Origin: Diaminobutyricimonas sp. LJ205
GTDB lineage: Bacteria; Actinomycetota; Actinomycetes; Actinomycetales; Microbacteriaceae
Length of the DNA stretch: 64,000 nt
Reading direction: 5' to 3'
Assembly: GCF_009755725.1 (NCBI RefSeq)
Contig: NZ_CP046619.1
Coordinates: 868,001-932,000, forward strand
The position numbers and the translations under genes are program-made. The first letter of the stretch is position 1; every line of letters starts with the position of its first letter. This document shows positions 1-8,708 of this stretch, in pieces. Under the pieces are notes generated by a model. That model had not been told where the DNA came from, did not search any database, and was given only the letters and a program-made list of their open reading frames with translations.

Positions 1-1956
1 GAGATCGCCGACCTCGACGGCGCCGCCCGCGAAGCGGTGCTGGCCCAGGTGATCACCGCGACCGACAGCAACTACACGTTCAGGCATGCGCTGGTGCGTG
101 AGGCGATCCACGCCGAACTGCTGCCGGGGGAGCGGCTGCGTTTCCATGGCCGGTACGCCGAAGTGCTCGAGACCACCGGTGCCTATGCGTGCGGCTCCAC
201 GGAGGTGGCCACGCACTGGCTGGCCGCGCACAATCAGGAACGAGCGTTAACGGCGGCGTTGCTGGCGATGACCGATGCGACCGAAACCTACGCTTACATG
301 ACCGCGGCCCAGATGGGCGAGGCCGCATTGGACCTGTGGGAGCGGATTCCGAACGCCGCCGAACTGGCTGGCACGAGCAAGGTCGACGTGCTGTCGCGAA
401 CCGCGATCGCGTTGCGTGACGCCGGCGACATGGAGCGCTCGTTCGCGATGATCAACCTCGCGATCGACGAGTCACCGAACCAGCACGACAGCACCTACGC
501 GCTGCTATTGCGGACCAAGTCCTTCCTCCTGGCCAACACCGGCAAGCACGGGTCGATTGCCCTCCTGCAGCAGGCGTTGAACCTGGTGCCGGTCGGCGTC
601 GACGACCTGGTGCGGGCGAAACTGCTGAACCAGTTGGCCAGTCGGTCGATGATCGAGGGTTATCACGACGCCGCAGTGGCCGCCGCAAGCGAGGCGCTCG
701 AGCTGACACAACATGCCCGCTCGCAAGCAGGACATGCCGAGACGACTTCCGACTTGTTCGACCACGACCCGGTCCAGGCGTCGGTTGCCGCCAATCTGCG
801 CGGCGTTGCCCGTGCGAACAGCGGCAAGGTGGCCGAGGCCATTGCCGACCTCGACCTGGCACTCGAGCTGGCGGGCAACGACGATGGTGCGCTGCTGCGT
901 CATAGCTTGAACAGTTCCGACGTTCAGTTCGCGCTCGGCAACTACGCCGACGCGTTGGCGATAGCTGAGGCCGGAATAGCGAGTGCACGCGAACTCGGTG
1001 TCGAACGCAGCACCGGGATAATGCTGTCGTCCAACGCCGTCGATCCGCTGTTCGCGCTCGGTGACTGGGATCGTGCCGATGCGCTGCTTGACCAGGCGCT
1101 CGCGATGTCGACCCCGCTCGTGTTCACCGCATATCTGCGACGGGCCAAGCTGTGGCTGCTGCTCTGGCGCGGCGAGACGGATGCCGCCGCGTCGCTGTAC
1201 CGCAGCTGGCGCAGTCAGCTCACTTCACTCTCCGAAATCGACCTGCAGATCAAGCTCACAGTTGCCAGAGTCGGAGCCGAAATCGCGCTCGAGCAGGGTG
1301 ACCTCGACGACGCGTGGGCGCATGTTCAGGTCCTGATCGGCGACGGTGAACGTCGGATGGTGGGTCACGACTTGCCGCTGCTCAGTGTTGCCGGCCGGGT
1401 GCTTTCCGCTCGCGAGGCTTCCGAGGAGGACGTCCAGCCGTTCCGTCGCGTGCTGGCCGCAACATCCGGCTGGCCCACCCACGAATTGTGGGCGACCGTC
1501 TTCGACGCGGAACTCGCCAATCACGTGTCGTCCTGGCAGCGAGTGCTCGAACTGCAGGGTCCTGCGCATGTGCGGCCGTATGCGCGGTACCGGCTCGGGC
1601 AGGCGCTGTTCGCGGCCGGTGATCGCGTCGGTGCGCGGCGGGCACTTGAGCAGGCGGCAGGGGAGGCTTCCGCGCTTGGCGCACGTCTGATCACCCGACG
1701 GGTCAACGAATTCGCCACTAGCGCTGGGCTCAGCGTGACTGAGTCTCGACCGGTGAGTGACCCGACCGAGCTGACCGCGCGTGAGCAGCAGGTGCTTGAC
1801 CTGATCGCGCAAGGCCTGTCGAACAAACAGATCGGCGAGAAGCTGTTCATCAGCGCGAAGACCGCATCGGTGCATGTGTCGGCGATCCTACGGAAGCTCG
1901 GGGCGACCAGTCGCACCGAGGCGGTGTTCCTCGCCGGGCAGCGGGTGCCTGGTTAG
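1..1956 (+). CDS. LuxR-family transcriptional regulator, large ATPase type (5' end missing)
   Basis: The reading frame is open to the left edge, so the N-terminal part, including any AAA ATPase core, lies outside the window. The visible 651 codons begin with FRHALVREAIHAELLPGER, typical of the segment just after the ATPase module of large LuxR (LAL) regulators. About 450 residues of alpha-helical TPR-like sequence follow. The C-terminus is a LuxR helix-turn-helix (around 1770-1940) with LTAREQQVLDLIAQGLSNKQ and SAKTASVHVSAILRKL. Proteins of this type bind a ligand through the ATPase/TPR region and activate transcription; the ligand cannot be told from sequence. The gene converges on the phosphoesterase gene, with a strong hairpin between them. 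Confidence 0.93.
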   Translation, partial: EIADLDGAAREAVLAQVITATDSNYTFRHALVREAIHAELLPGERLRFHGRYAEVLETTGAYACGSTEVATHWLAAHNQERALTAALLAMTDATETYAYMTAAQMGEAALDLWERIPNAAELAGTSKVDVLSRTAIALRDAGDMERSFAMINLAIDESPNQHDSTYALLLRTKSFLLANTGKHGSIALLQQALNLVPVGVDDLVRAKLLNQLASRSMIEGYHDAAVAAASEALELTQHARSQAGHAETTSDLFDHDPVQASVAANLRGVARANSGKVAEAIADLDLALELAGNDDGALLRHSLNSSDVQFALGNYADALAIAEAGIASARELGVERSTGIMLSSNAVDPLFALGDWDRADALLDQALAMSTPLVFTAYLRRAKLWLLLWRGETDAAASLYRSWRSQLTSLSEIDLQIKLTVARVGAEIALEQGDLDDAWAHVQVLIGDGERRMVGHDLPLLSVAGRVLSAREASEEDVQPFRRVLAATSGWPTHELWATVFDAELANHVSSWQRVLELQGPAHVRPYARYRLGQALFAAGDRVGARRALEQAAGEASALGARLITRRVNEFATSAGLSVTESRPVSDPTELTAREQQVLDLIAQGLSNKQIGEKLFISAKTASVHVSAILRKLGATSRTEAVFLAGQRVPG

Positions 1957-2071
1957 GTCCCGCTAGACCGGGCGGTGCGTGCGCAGGCGTGGAGCAGCGG
2001 GTGGGCAACGGCGCGCAGCGGGTGCGCACATCCGCCGCGCCGACCGTCTTTGCCCGCCTTTCTGTGCCCAT

Positions 2072-2113
2072 TCGGTACATCTGTGCCCGCTCGAGCAGGC
2101 ACGGATGTACCGA
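2072..2113. repeat. 16-bp inverted repeat between convergent genes
   Basis: The arms 2072-2087 (TCGGTACATCTGTGCC) and 2098-2113 (GGCACGGATGTACCGA) pair over all 16 positions with one G-U wobble around a 10-base loop. It lies between two convergent genes, which suits a bidirectional terminator, but neither side has a T-run. It could instead be a dispersed palindromic repeat. Confidence 0.6.
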
Positions 2114-2164
2114 CCGGACACACACCCTGCGTGCCGAGCCTCGCTTGGCGTCGCTCGGCCTCGC

Positions 2165-2659
2165 TCAGATCTCGTGCAGCACGACATCCCGCAGCACGCC
2201 GCCGCCGGCGACCGCGGTCATGAACGTGCACATCGGTTGGCGCCGCCGATCGGTGGGTGAGCCGGGATTCAGCAGGCGCAGGCCGCCGGGTGAGGTGCTG
2301 TCCCACGGGATGTGGCTGTGCCCGAACACGAGCACCTCGGCATCCGGGAACCGTGCCTCGGCGCGCGCTTCTCGGCCGGTCGCCGGCCCGGTCTCGTGAA
2401 CCATGGCGAAGCGGATGCCGCCGACCTCCTCGTGTGCGATCTCGGGGAGCCGGGCGCGAAGCTCAGTGCCATCGTTGTTGCCGTACACGCCAATCAGCCG
2501 GGCGGAGTGCTGTTCCAACCGGTCGAGCAGGTCGAGGTTCACCCAGTCGCCGGCGTGGAAGACGACATCCGCGTGCTCGACTGCTCGCCACACCGATTCG
2601 GGCAGGTCGCGGGCGCGCTTCGGCACATGAGTGTCGGCGATCAGCAGGAGCCGGGGCAT
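2165..2659 (-). CDS. YfcE/MJ0936-type metallophosphoesterase
   Basis: A 164-residue calcineurin-like phosphoesterase. The metal-binding motifs are visible in order: LLIADTHVP (D-x-H), VFHAGDWVN (GD), GVYGNNDG (GNxD/E), FAMVHETG (H) and VFGHSHIP (GHxH). Small enzymes of this family hydrolyse phosphodiesters with two divalent metals; the natural substrate is unknown. The start chosen is the ATG giving MPRLLLIADTH, because the first beta strand follows at once and the upstream extension is low-quality sequence that would overlap the promoter side of the divergent J-domain gene. Confidence 0.88.
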   Translation of the reverse strand: MPRLLLIADTHVPKRARDLPESVWRAVEHADVVFHAGDWVNLDLLDRLEQHSARLIGVYGNNDGTELRARLPEIAHEEVGGIRFAMVHETGPATGREARAEARFPDAEVLVFGHSHIPWDSTSPGGLRLLNPGSPTDRRRQPMCTFMTAVAGGGVLRDVVLHEI

Positions 2660-2753
2660 GGCAGCATCCTGCCACTGCTCCCGCTGAGCGGGTCGGCCAC
2701 CCAGCTCGGGCGAAGTATTCTCGATGTGCCAGTTCCCGACCGGAAAGATCACC

Positions 2754-3677
2754 ATGCCCGACCACCATCCGCTTGCGGCATCGCCGTACGAGGTGCTGGG
2801 CGTGAGCCCGACGGCAACCACGCACGAACTGCGCAAGGCATATCGGCGGATGCTGCGGCTCACCCACCCTGACACCGGGGGCAACGCCGCACGGTTCAAT
2901 GCCGTGCAGCGCGCCTGGGAGAAGGTCGGCACCCCGGAAGCCCGAGCCCGCTACGACCGCGGCTTCGTCTCGGGTGCTTCAGGCATGGGGGAGGACCATC
3001 CGGCCTGGGCGCCGCCCGCACCGCGGAAGCGTGAGGGCACCCGGCCAACGGCACGGGCGTACGGGCATCCGGGTGGGGCGTCCCGGGAGCAATATCTCAA
3101 TCTGGTTCGCGAGTGGGCCGGACGTGGCGTCACCCTCGAGGACCCGTACGACCCACAGTTGGTGCGGCGTGCACCCCGAGACATCCGGCACCTGCTCGCG
3201 AATGCGCTCGCCGAAGAGGAGACCGCCCGCCAGCTGGCCGGGCTCGGCATCGGCTACACGATCTGGCATGACGTTGCCACCGATTACGGCAAGCTCGACC
3301 ACGTCGTGCTCGGGCCGACCGGCTTGTTTGCGTTGCAGTCCGAGGACTGGGGCGCCGAGGTGCGGACCAAGCGGGGCGAGCTGATCGGCGAGGGTATCGT
3401 CGGGGAGCGTCCGATGCACGACCTCGGGGCCAAGGCGAAGCAGGTGGCGCGGGCGGCGCGGGTGAAGTTCACGGCGCTGGCGATCGTGGTCCCGGATGGC
3501 GCCACCTACGAGGGCGTGGAGATACTCGGCTCATCCCGCGGTGCGGTGACCGCCGTGGTGCAACAGCCGCGGCTGCCGCAGGTGATGCGGGATGGGCTTC
3601 CCGGGGCGTACCGCATCGGTGGCACCGACCTGTTCGAGGTGCGCACGCGCCTGCAGGCTGCGATCAACTTCGTGTAA
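2754..3677 (+). CDS. J-domain protein with a NERD-like C-terminal domain
   Basis: 307 residues. The N-terminus (about 7-70) is a J domain: YEVLGVSPTATTHELRKAYR, then the invariant HPD in LTHPDTGG. A linker rich in Pro, Arg and Gly follows. The C-terminal half (about 140-307) resembles a nuclease-related (NERD) domain, with the core motif KLDHVVLGPTGLFAL and a later beta strand FTALAIVVPDG. J domains stimulate Hsp70 ATPase; NERD domains are thought to be related to nucleases but are poorly characterised. The start at 2754 (MPDHH) follows GGAAAG at a suitable distance; an ATG at 2724 is possible. A second NERD protein lies at 49.9 kb. Confidence 0.85.
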   Translation: MPDHHPLAASPYEVLGVSPTATTHELRKAYRRMLRLTHPDTGGNAARFNAVQRAWEKVGTPEARARYDRGFVSGASGMGEDHPAWAPPAPRKREGTRPTARAYGHPGGASREQYLNLVREWAGRGVTLEDPYDPQLVRRAPRDIRHLLANALAEEETARQLAGLGIGYTIWHDVATDYGKLDHVVLGPTGLFALQSEDWGAEVRTKRGELIGEGIVGERPMHDLGAKAKQVARAARVKFTALAIVVPDGATYEGVEILGSSRGAVTAVVQQPRLPQVMRDGLPGAYRIGGTDLFEVRTRLQAAINFV

Positions 3678-3693
3678 CCGCCGGACTGGCAGG

Positions 3694-3726
3694 GGAGGAG
3701 CCCATTCGAGGGCCGAGCTCCTTTTC
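3694..3726 (+). terminator. Probable terminator after the J-domain gene
   Basis: AGGAGC (3696-3701) pairs with GCTCCT (3717-3722), and the right arm runs into a short T-run (TTTTC). It lies 20 bases after the stop codon at 3677. The stem is only six base pairs. Confidence 0.45.
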
Positions 3727-3879
3727 TGGTCTGGCGCCTTCACTGGTCGAGCCTCCCGATCCTCCGTGATGCGTGCCCCACTGCGCTCAGCAGGAAATTC
3801 TGCAGACACGCGGTGCGCCGAACCCCCGACACTCGGCGTGTCACCCCGAATGTCCTGTGGAGCGAGGTCCCGCGGGCGA

Positions 3880-4857
3880 TCAGCCGACGGTGAGCACGAT
3901 CTTGCCGATGTGAGCCGAGGCCTCCAGCCGGCGGTGCGCCTCGGCTGCCTGCTCGAGCGGGAATCGGCTGTCGATGAGCGGACGAAGTTCACCGCGCAAC
4001 GCCCAGGGCCAGGCATCCGTGCGCACCTGCTGCATGATCGTAGCCTTCTCCTCGAGCGGCCGTGCTCGCAGCGTCGTGGCAGTGATCGACCCGCGCTTCG
4101 CCATCAGCCTGCGGGGGTCGAAGGTCGCCTGCTCATCGCTCTGGTTCGCGATGATGAGGATCCGGCCGTTGGTGGCGAGGGCGGCGATGTCGCGGGCAAC
4201 GTAGGGTCCGCCGATGATGTCGAGGATGACGTCGGCGCCGTGCCCATCGGTTGCGTCGAGGACTCGTTCGACGAAGTCCTCGGACCGGTAATCGATCAGG
4301 ATGTCGGCGCCCAACTCGCGGCAGGCATCAAGTTTGCCAGCCGACGCGGTCACGGCGACCCGGGCACCGGCGAGCTTGGCCAGCTGGATCGCCGTGGTGC
4401 CGATGCCACTGCCGCCGCCATGCACGAGCAGCGTCTCGCCGGCCTTCAGCCGTCCGGCGAGGAACACGTTCGTCCACACTGTGGCGACCGTCTCGGGCAG
4501 TGCGGCCGCGTCGACCAGGTCAAGCCCGTCGGGCACCGGCAGGGCAAGGTCCTCGGAGACGACCACCTGTTCGGCGTACCCGCCTCCGCCGAGCAGGGCA
4601 CAGACGCGGTCACCGACCGCGAACCGGGTGACCGCCTCGCCGATCTCGGCGACTGTGCCCGACACTTCAAGCCCCGGCCACTCCGGCGAACCGGGAGGGG
4701 ATGGATAGCGGCCCAGTCGCTGTGCGACATCGGCCCGGTTCACCCCTGCTGCGGCGACCTGGATCCGGATGTCGCGGCTGCCGACCGGCGGGATTTCGAC
4801 CTCGCCCACCGTAAGGACTTCGGGACCACCGGGCTCAGAAACGAGGATCGCGCGCAT
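3880..4857 (-). CDS. NAD(P)H-quinone oxidoreductase, zinc-independent MDR family
   Basis: 325 residues, the usual length for QOR/TP53I3-like enzymes. The N-terminal GroES-like domain begins MRAILVSEPGGPEVLTVGEV and carries AAGVNRADVAQRLGRYPSPP and the family signature around residues 140-160 (LLVHGGGSGIGTTAIQLAKL), which is the NADPH-binding Rossmann segment. There are no zinc-ligand cysteines, as expected for quinone reductases. The C-terminus has FPLEQAAEAHRRLEASAHIGKIVL, the usual QOR ending. It catalyses NADPH-dependent reduction of quinones or enones in the cytosol. It stands alone on the minus strand. Confidence 0.93.
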   Translation of the reverse strand: MRAILVSEPGGPEVLTVGEVEIPPVGSRDIRIQVAAAGVNRADVAQRLGRYPSPPGSPEWPGLEVSGTVAEIGEAVTRFAVGDRVCALLGGGGYAEQVVVSEDLALPVPDGLDLVDAAALPETVATVWTNVFLAGRLKAGETLLVHGGGSGIGTTAIQLAKLAGARVAVTASAGKLDACRELGADILIDYRSEDFVERVLDATDGHGADVILDIIGGPYVARDIAALATNGRILIIANQSDEQATFDPRRLMAKRGSITATTLRARPLEEKATIMQQVRTDAWPWALRGELRPLIDSRFPLEQAAEAHRRLEASAHIGKIVLTVG

Positions 4858-4904
4858 TCATCCAGCTTAGGAGCCCTTGTCTGAACGTTCCGAGGCACTC
4901 CCTT

Positions 4905-5017
4905 TGGTCGAGCCAGTTTTGGTTGCCACTCGCTGATCGAGCAGCCCGTTGATTGGTAGAGCATCCCTCATGATCGAGCATCCCGTTGGCCGAGCACCCC
5001 GCGGGTCGAGCTCACCG
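4905..5017. repeat. Degenerate GATCGAGCA-CCCG tandem repeats
   Basis: About six imperfect copies of a motif near GATCGAGCATCCCGTTG occur at roughly 15-30 base spacing (for example 4934, 4972, 4989 and 5003) between two minus-strand genes. The core TCGAGC also occurs in the long inverted repeat at 30.1 kb. No coding potential is evident. Confidence 0.45.
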
Positions 5018-5044
5018 GGACCCCGGCCCCTCAACCCCCGCCGC

Positions 5045-5692
5045 TCACCGTCCAGCGACACCGCTCTCGTACGCCAGCACGACGGCCTGCACGCGGTCAC
5101 GCAGGCCCAGCTTCGCCAGGATCCGTGTGACGTGGGTCTTCACCGTGGACTCGCCCATGAACAGCTGCGCACCGATTTCCGCGTTCGACAACCCACGGGC
5201 GATAGCCGCGAACACCTCCAGTTCGCGCTCGGTGAGTGCGGACAACTCAGCAGGTGGACCGTTCTGCGACGGCTGCCGCACGTACGTCTCGACCAAACGT
5301 CGAGTGACAGACGGAGCGAACAACTGCCCGCCACCATGACAGATACGAATCGCTCGTATCAATTCTGCTGGTGCCGTCGTCTTCAGCAGGAAGCCACTCG
5401 CCCCGGCCTTGAGCGCCCCGATGACGTGCTCGTCCAGGTCGAACATCGTGAGCATGAGCACTCGCGCCTCGGGGCGTGCCGCGAGCACCCGCCGCACTCC
5501 CTCGATCCCATCGGAGCCGGGCATCTGCACATCCATGAGCACGACATCGGCGTCGGATGCCGCGGCCACAGTCGCCGCCGCAGCACCATCCGCGGCCTCT
5601 CCCACCACGGTCAGATCCGGCTCGGTCTGCAGGATCGCCCGCAGCCCGCCGCGGATGAGGTCCTGATCATCAACGATCACCACACGAATCAT
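5045..5692 (-). CDS. NarL/FixJ-type two-component response regulator
   Basis: 215 residues: a receiver domain (IRVVIVDDQ, phospho-acceptor Asp in DVVLMDVQMPGSDG, conserved Thr in VLMLTMFDL and Lys in GFLLKTTAPAEL), then a LuxR-type helix-turn-helix (LTERELEVFAAIARGLSNAE, then FMGESTVKTHVTRILAKLGL). The start at 5692 (MIRVVIV) has AAGG seven bases upstream; an ATG at 5707 would overlap the kinase stop. It lies four bases after the kinase gene and is surely co-transcribed and paired with it. Phosphorylation by that kinase would control DNA binding; the target genes are unknown, although the adjacent membrane protein at 8.0 kb is a candidate. Confidence 0.95.
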   Translation of the reverse strand: MIRVVIVDDQDLIRGGLRAILQTEPDLTVVGEAADGAAAATVAAASDADVVLMDVQMPGSDGIEGVRRVLAARPEARVLMLTMFDLDEHVIGALKAGASGFLLKTTAPAELIRAIRICHGGGQLFAPSVTRRLVETYVRQPSQNGPPAELSALTERELEVFAAIARGLSNAEIGAQLFMGESTVKTHVTRILAKLGLRDRVQAVVLAYESGVAGR

Positions 5693-5696
5693 TGCG

Positions 5697-7802
5697 TCAC
5701 CTTGCATCTCTCGTCACCTGTCGGTCAGTGATCGGCAACCGGGCGAAGACGCCGAATCCACCGGAGGGTGTGGGGGCAGCACTGACCTCGCCGCCGAGTG
5801 CGCGCACCCGCTCGGCCAGACCGGTCAGGCCGAAACCGGATCCAGTGGCCGGCGGGCCATGTGCTGGGGATGTGCGGGGTCCGTCATCGACGACCGAGAG
5901 CACGACCGATTCGCCGGTGACGTCCAAACGCACCCGCGCGGATGATCCTGGCGCATGCCTGACGACATTGGTGAGCGCTTCCTGCACGATGCGGAACACG
6001 GTTGTTTCCAGCTCGGCCGGAAGGGTTGTCCCGTCTGGCCCCGTTTGCTCGCCCGGCCCGGTTTGCTCGCCCGGCCCCGCTTGCTCGTCCGGCTCCGTTT
6101 GCTCGCCCGGCCCCGTTACCCTGCTCGTCGCCGTCGCCGTCGCCGTCGTCGCCGTCGCCGTCGTCGCCGTCGCCGTCGCCAGACGCGTCGCCCCGTCATT
6201 CCCCTTCGCCGGTTTCGTCGCCAGACCCGTCGCCTCGCCCAGACGCGTCAGCACACCCGAACCCGTCAACCCGCCAGCAAACGCCGGCGCATCGAGAGTG
6301 ATTCGCAGCCCGGCGGCGCGCATCCGCTGCACCAGGTCCGCGAGCGATTCCGGCGAAGCCCGGGCGAGGCCGGCCGAACCGATCGCTCCCGCGTCGAGCA
6401 CGTCGAGTAGCACGGTGATCTCGCCGAGAGCCTGGCTGGCGGTGCTCTCGACCGTGTGCAGGGCGTGGCGTGCGGCATCCGGATCCGACTCGCGCAAAGC
6501 CTCGGCAGCCGAGGCCTGCAGCACCATCACTCCCACCGCGTGACTGGTCACGTCGTGCAGGTCTCGAGCGATCCGCAGCCGCTCGGAACGCAGTGCCAGC
6601 TCGATCTCACTGTCGAGGTCGGCGCGCAACCGGGCTGCGTGGGCGTCCGCGATTCGGCCGACGCGGTCACTTCCGGTCCATTGATGGCCGGCGAACGTCG
6701 CCAAGGCGAGCACAGCGAGAATGACCGGCAGATTATCCAGCAACTGTTGCAGCTGGAACCAGCCGGCGGTCACCAGGACGAGCACAGCGAAGGCCAGCCA
6801 GGTTGACCAGCGTGCGGTGACAGCAGCGGTCCACGCGTGCAGGCTCAGGGTGATCAGTGCCGTGGTTCCGAAGCCGATGATCAGCGGTGTCCCGGCGATC
6901 ACCATGAGCGCGACGATGGCGGCCGCTGCGGCAATGGCGATCAGCGGACGACGGCGCCGCAGCGCCAGGGTTCCCGCGAGCGCGACGAGCAACACCCAGC
7001 CGAGCGGCGTGAGCGACTCGCCGGGAAGCGATTCGTCGAGCAGGCAGAGCAACACGGTGGTGGCAGCGGTGGCGACATCCGCGATCCACGCGGGAGAGCG
7101 TCGGCGCGGTGCATTGGGCTGCGGTTCGCTGCGCAGCAGGCCGAGCAGCCAGCGCAACTCGGTTACAGCCGTTCGACCACGTTCGGCGATGCGGCGGATG
7201 ATCGCGGCATCGAGCGTTCCCATCGCGGCCGCTGCGTCATGACCCATCGCCTCAACCGAGGTGCGGATGACGCTGAGCACCTGACCGCCCAGTCGTGCGC
7301 GTTCGTCGGCGACGACGGTCGCGGTCAGCGCCGCGACATCCATTCGCTCGAGATCGGATGCCGCCGTCTGTGCCCTGCGGGCGAATTCAGCCCGACGACG
7401 CACCACCACTCCGAAGGCGAACGAACCACCAAGGATGACGCCACCGAAGAGGAAGTTCTGGACGGTGAGATCGCGGGCGAGCACGGCTGCGAGGAAGCAG
7501 AGCGCGGCGATGCCGCCGCGTAGCAGCCCGGCATGGCGGCCGACGGAGTAGACCCCGATGAGTGCGGGCGCCAGTCCAGCGACGTTCTCAACGGTCACAT
7601 CGGCGAACGCCAGCGCCATCTGCAGCCCGATCAACGCCAGCAGAGCGGGGACCGGCAGGTGCCGGATGAAGAGCAGCACGAGCCCGCCGACCAAAGCAGC
7701 GGGTAGCGCCCAACCGGTGACCGGCCAGAGGAACAGAGCCATCCATGCCGCGCAGCCGAGCGCCACGATCCACTCACTCAGTCGCGGGCGGGCGAGGCTC
7801 AT
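5697..7802 (-). CDS. Membrane sensor histidine kinase with duplicated sensor/DHp layout and a repeat insert
   Basis: About 701 residues from the ATG at 7802 (MSLARPRLSEW), nearly twice the length of usual NarL-class kinases. Order: a first hydrophobic membrane block; a degenerate HisKA_3-like segment (near residues 165-230, ADERARLGGQVLSVIRTSVE) with no phospho-acceptor histidine at the expected place; a second membrane block; a complete dimerisation segment (ERLRIARDLHDVTSHAVG, His near residue 416); a low-complexity insert of about 60 residues (Ala/Thr and Gly-Pro-Glu-Gln-Thr repeats); then the HATPase domain with VFRIVQEALTNVVRHAPG and the G-box GFGLTGLAERVRALGG. Only the second histidine block should be active. 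An alternative upstream start is at 7871. Confidence 0.92.
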   Translation of the reverse strand: MSLARPRLSEWIVALGCAAWMALFLWPVTGWALPAALVGGLVLLFIRHLPVPALLALIGLQMALAFADVTVENVAGLAPALIGVYSVGRHAGLLRGGIAALCFLAAVLARDLTVQNFLFGGVILGGSFAFGVVVRRRAEFARRAQTAASDLERMDVAALTATVVADERARLGGQVLSVIRTSVEAMGHDAAAAMGTLDAAIIRRIAERGRTAVTELRWLLGLLRSEPQPNAPRRRSPAWIADVATAATTVLLCLLDESLPGESLTPLGWVLLVALAGTLALRRRRPLIAIAAAAAIVALMVIAGTPLIIGFGTTALITLSLHAWTAAVTARWSTWLAFAVLVLVTAGWFQLQQLLDNLPVILAVLALATFAGHQWTGSDRVGRIADAHAARLRADLDSEIELALRSERLRIARDLHDVTSHAVGVMVLQASAAEALRESDPDAARHALHTVESTASQALGEITVLLDVLDAGAIGSAGLARASPESLADLVQRMRAAGLRITLDAPAFAGGLTGSGVLTRLGEATGLATKPAKGNDGATRLATATATTATATTATATATSRVTGPGEQTEPDEQAGPGEQTGPGEQTGPDGTTLPAELETTVFRIVQEALTNVVRHAPGSSARVRLDVTGESVVLSVVDDGPRTSPAHGPPATGSGFGLTGLAERVRALGGEVSAAPTPSGGFGVFARLPITDRQVTRDAR
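6043..6180. repeat. In-frame 18-bp and 3/6-bp tandem repeats inside the kinase gene
   Basis: Four 18-bp units (6043, 6061, 6079 and 6097; unit near GTTTGCTCGCCCGGCCCC) encode repeated Gly-Pro-Gly-Glu-Gln-Thr. A 54-base GTC/GCC tract at 6127-6180 encodes alternating Ala and Thr. Both unit lengths are multiples of three, so copy-number change would lengthen or shorten the loop without breaking the frame. Confidence 0.85.
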
Positions 7803-8041
7803 GCCCAGAGAGTAGCCGTGGTCAGTGACATGCGGCGTCCTCCTCAGGTCGGACGTGGGGTCCGACTTCACGCGAGAACGTGCGGCCGAATGTCGGAGCA
7901 GCTCGATGCGTCAAGACGGATGTGTCGACCGATGGAGCTGGCTCAAGCTGACGGCATCCGGCTCTCAGCTGGTGGCGCCCTCGATGGCTGCACTAACCCG
8001 CTGTGCCTCTACCGCTGTGCCTCTAACCAATAGGAGTTCCC

Positions 8042-8674
8042 GTGAAACTGTTGCCGATCGCCGCTCTCGTCGGAGCGACCGTCATGTCGACCATCGCCCT
8101 CACCGACGCCATCTGGGCCGCGAACCTGCCCGGAACGCCGTCCCCCTGGTCCCTCGAGGCCGGCAACGACTTCATGCTGCGCGGTGTGGGGTTCGGTCAT
8201 GCGATTCCATACCTGTTGCTCGCGGCGGTGTTGCTGAAAGCCGGGCCGATCGTCGATGCCGGACGTCGGTTCGTCGCGGTGGTGCGCTGGATCCTGATCG
8301 TCGGCTTTGCGCTGTTCGGGATCCTGTTCGGCTGGGATGCCGTCGGCGACCCGCGGGCCGAGTACAGCGAGCTCCTTTCGCTGATCTCCACCGGTGCGTT
8401 CATCGTCACCCTGCTGGTGCCGATCGTGCTTGGGTTTGCCCTGATCCGGCGCCGCGAGCTGCGACTGCCGGTGCTGTTCCTGATCGCGCCGGTGCTGTTG
8501 TTTCCTCTCACCCTGTTGCTCGCCGCGATCTCGACCTGGGGACACCCTGCCTACCTCGAAACCGCGGTGAATTTCGGCGTCGCGCTGCTGGGAATCGCCG
8601 TCGCCTGGTCCCCGGGCGAACCCGTTGCAACCGGAGATCTCCGGCAGCAGAGCGATACCGTAGTCACCCAGTAG
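8042..8674 (+). CDS. Small multi-pass membrane protein, function unknown
   Basis: 210 residues with about six hydrophobic segments (for example VRWILIVGFALFGILFGW and LPVLFLIAPVLLFPLTLLLA). The GTG start has AGGAG seven bases upstream. I do not recognise the family. It sits between two NarL-type two-component systems and is divergent from the first kinase, whose start is 240 bases away, so it may be a target of one of them. A similar small membrane protein (10727-11425) is paired with the second system. The 240-base upstream region holds a short duplication (CTGTGCCTCTA-C) but no clear promoter that I can defend. Confidence 0.8.
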   Translation: MKLLPIAALVGATVMSTIALTDAIWAANLPGTPSPWSLEAGNDFMLRGVGFGHAIPYLLLAAVLLKAGPIVDAGRRFVAVVRWILIVGFALFGILFGWDAVGDPRAEYSELLSLISTGAFIVTLLVPIVLGFALIRRRELRLPVLFLIAPVLLFPLTLLLAAISTWGHPAYLETAVNFGVALLGIAVAWSPGEPVATGDLRQQSDTVVTQ

Positions 8675-8708
8675 TGACTCGGTAGCGCGCCGGTGACCGG
8701 CCGACCAA

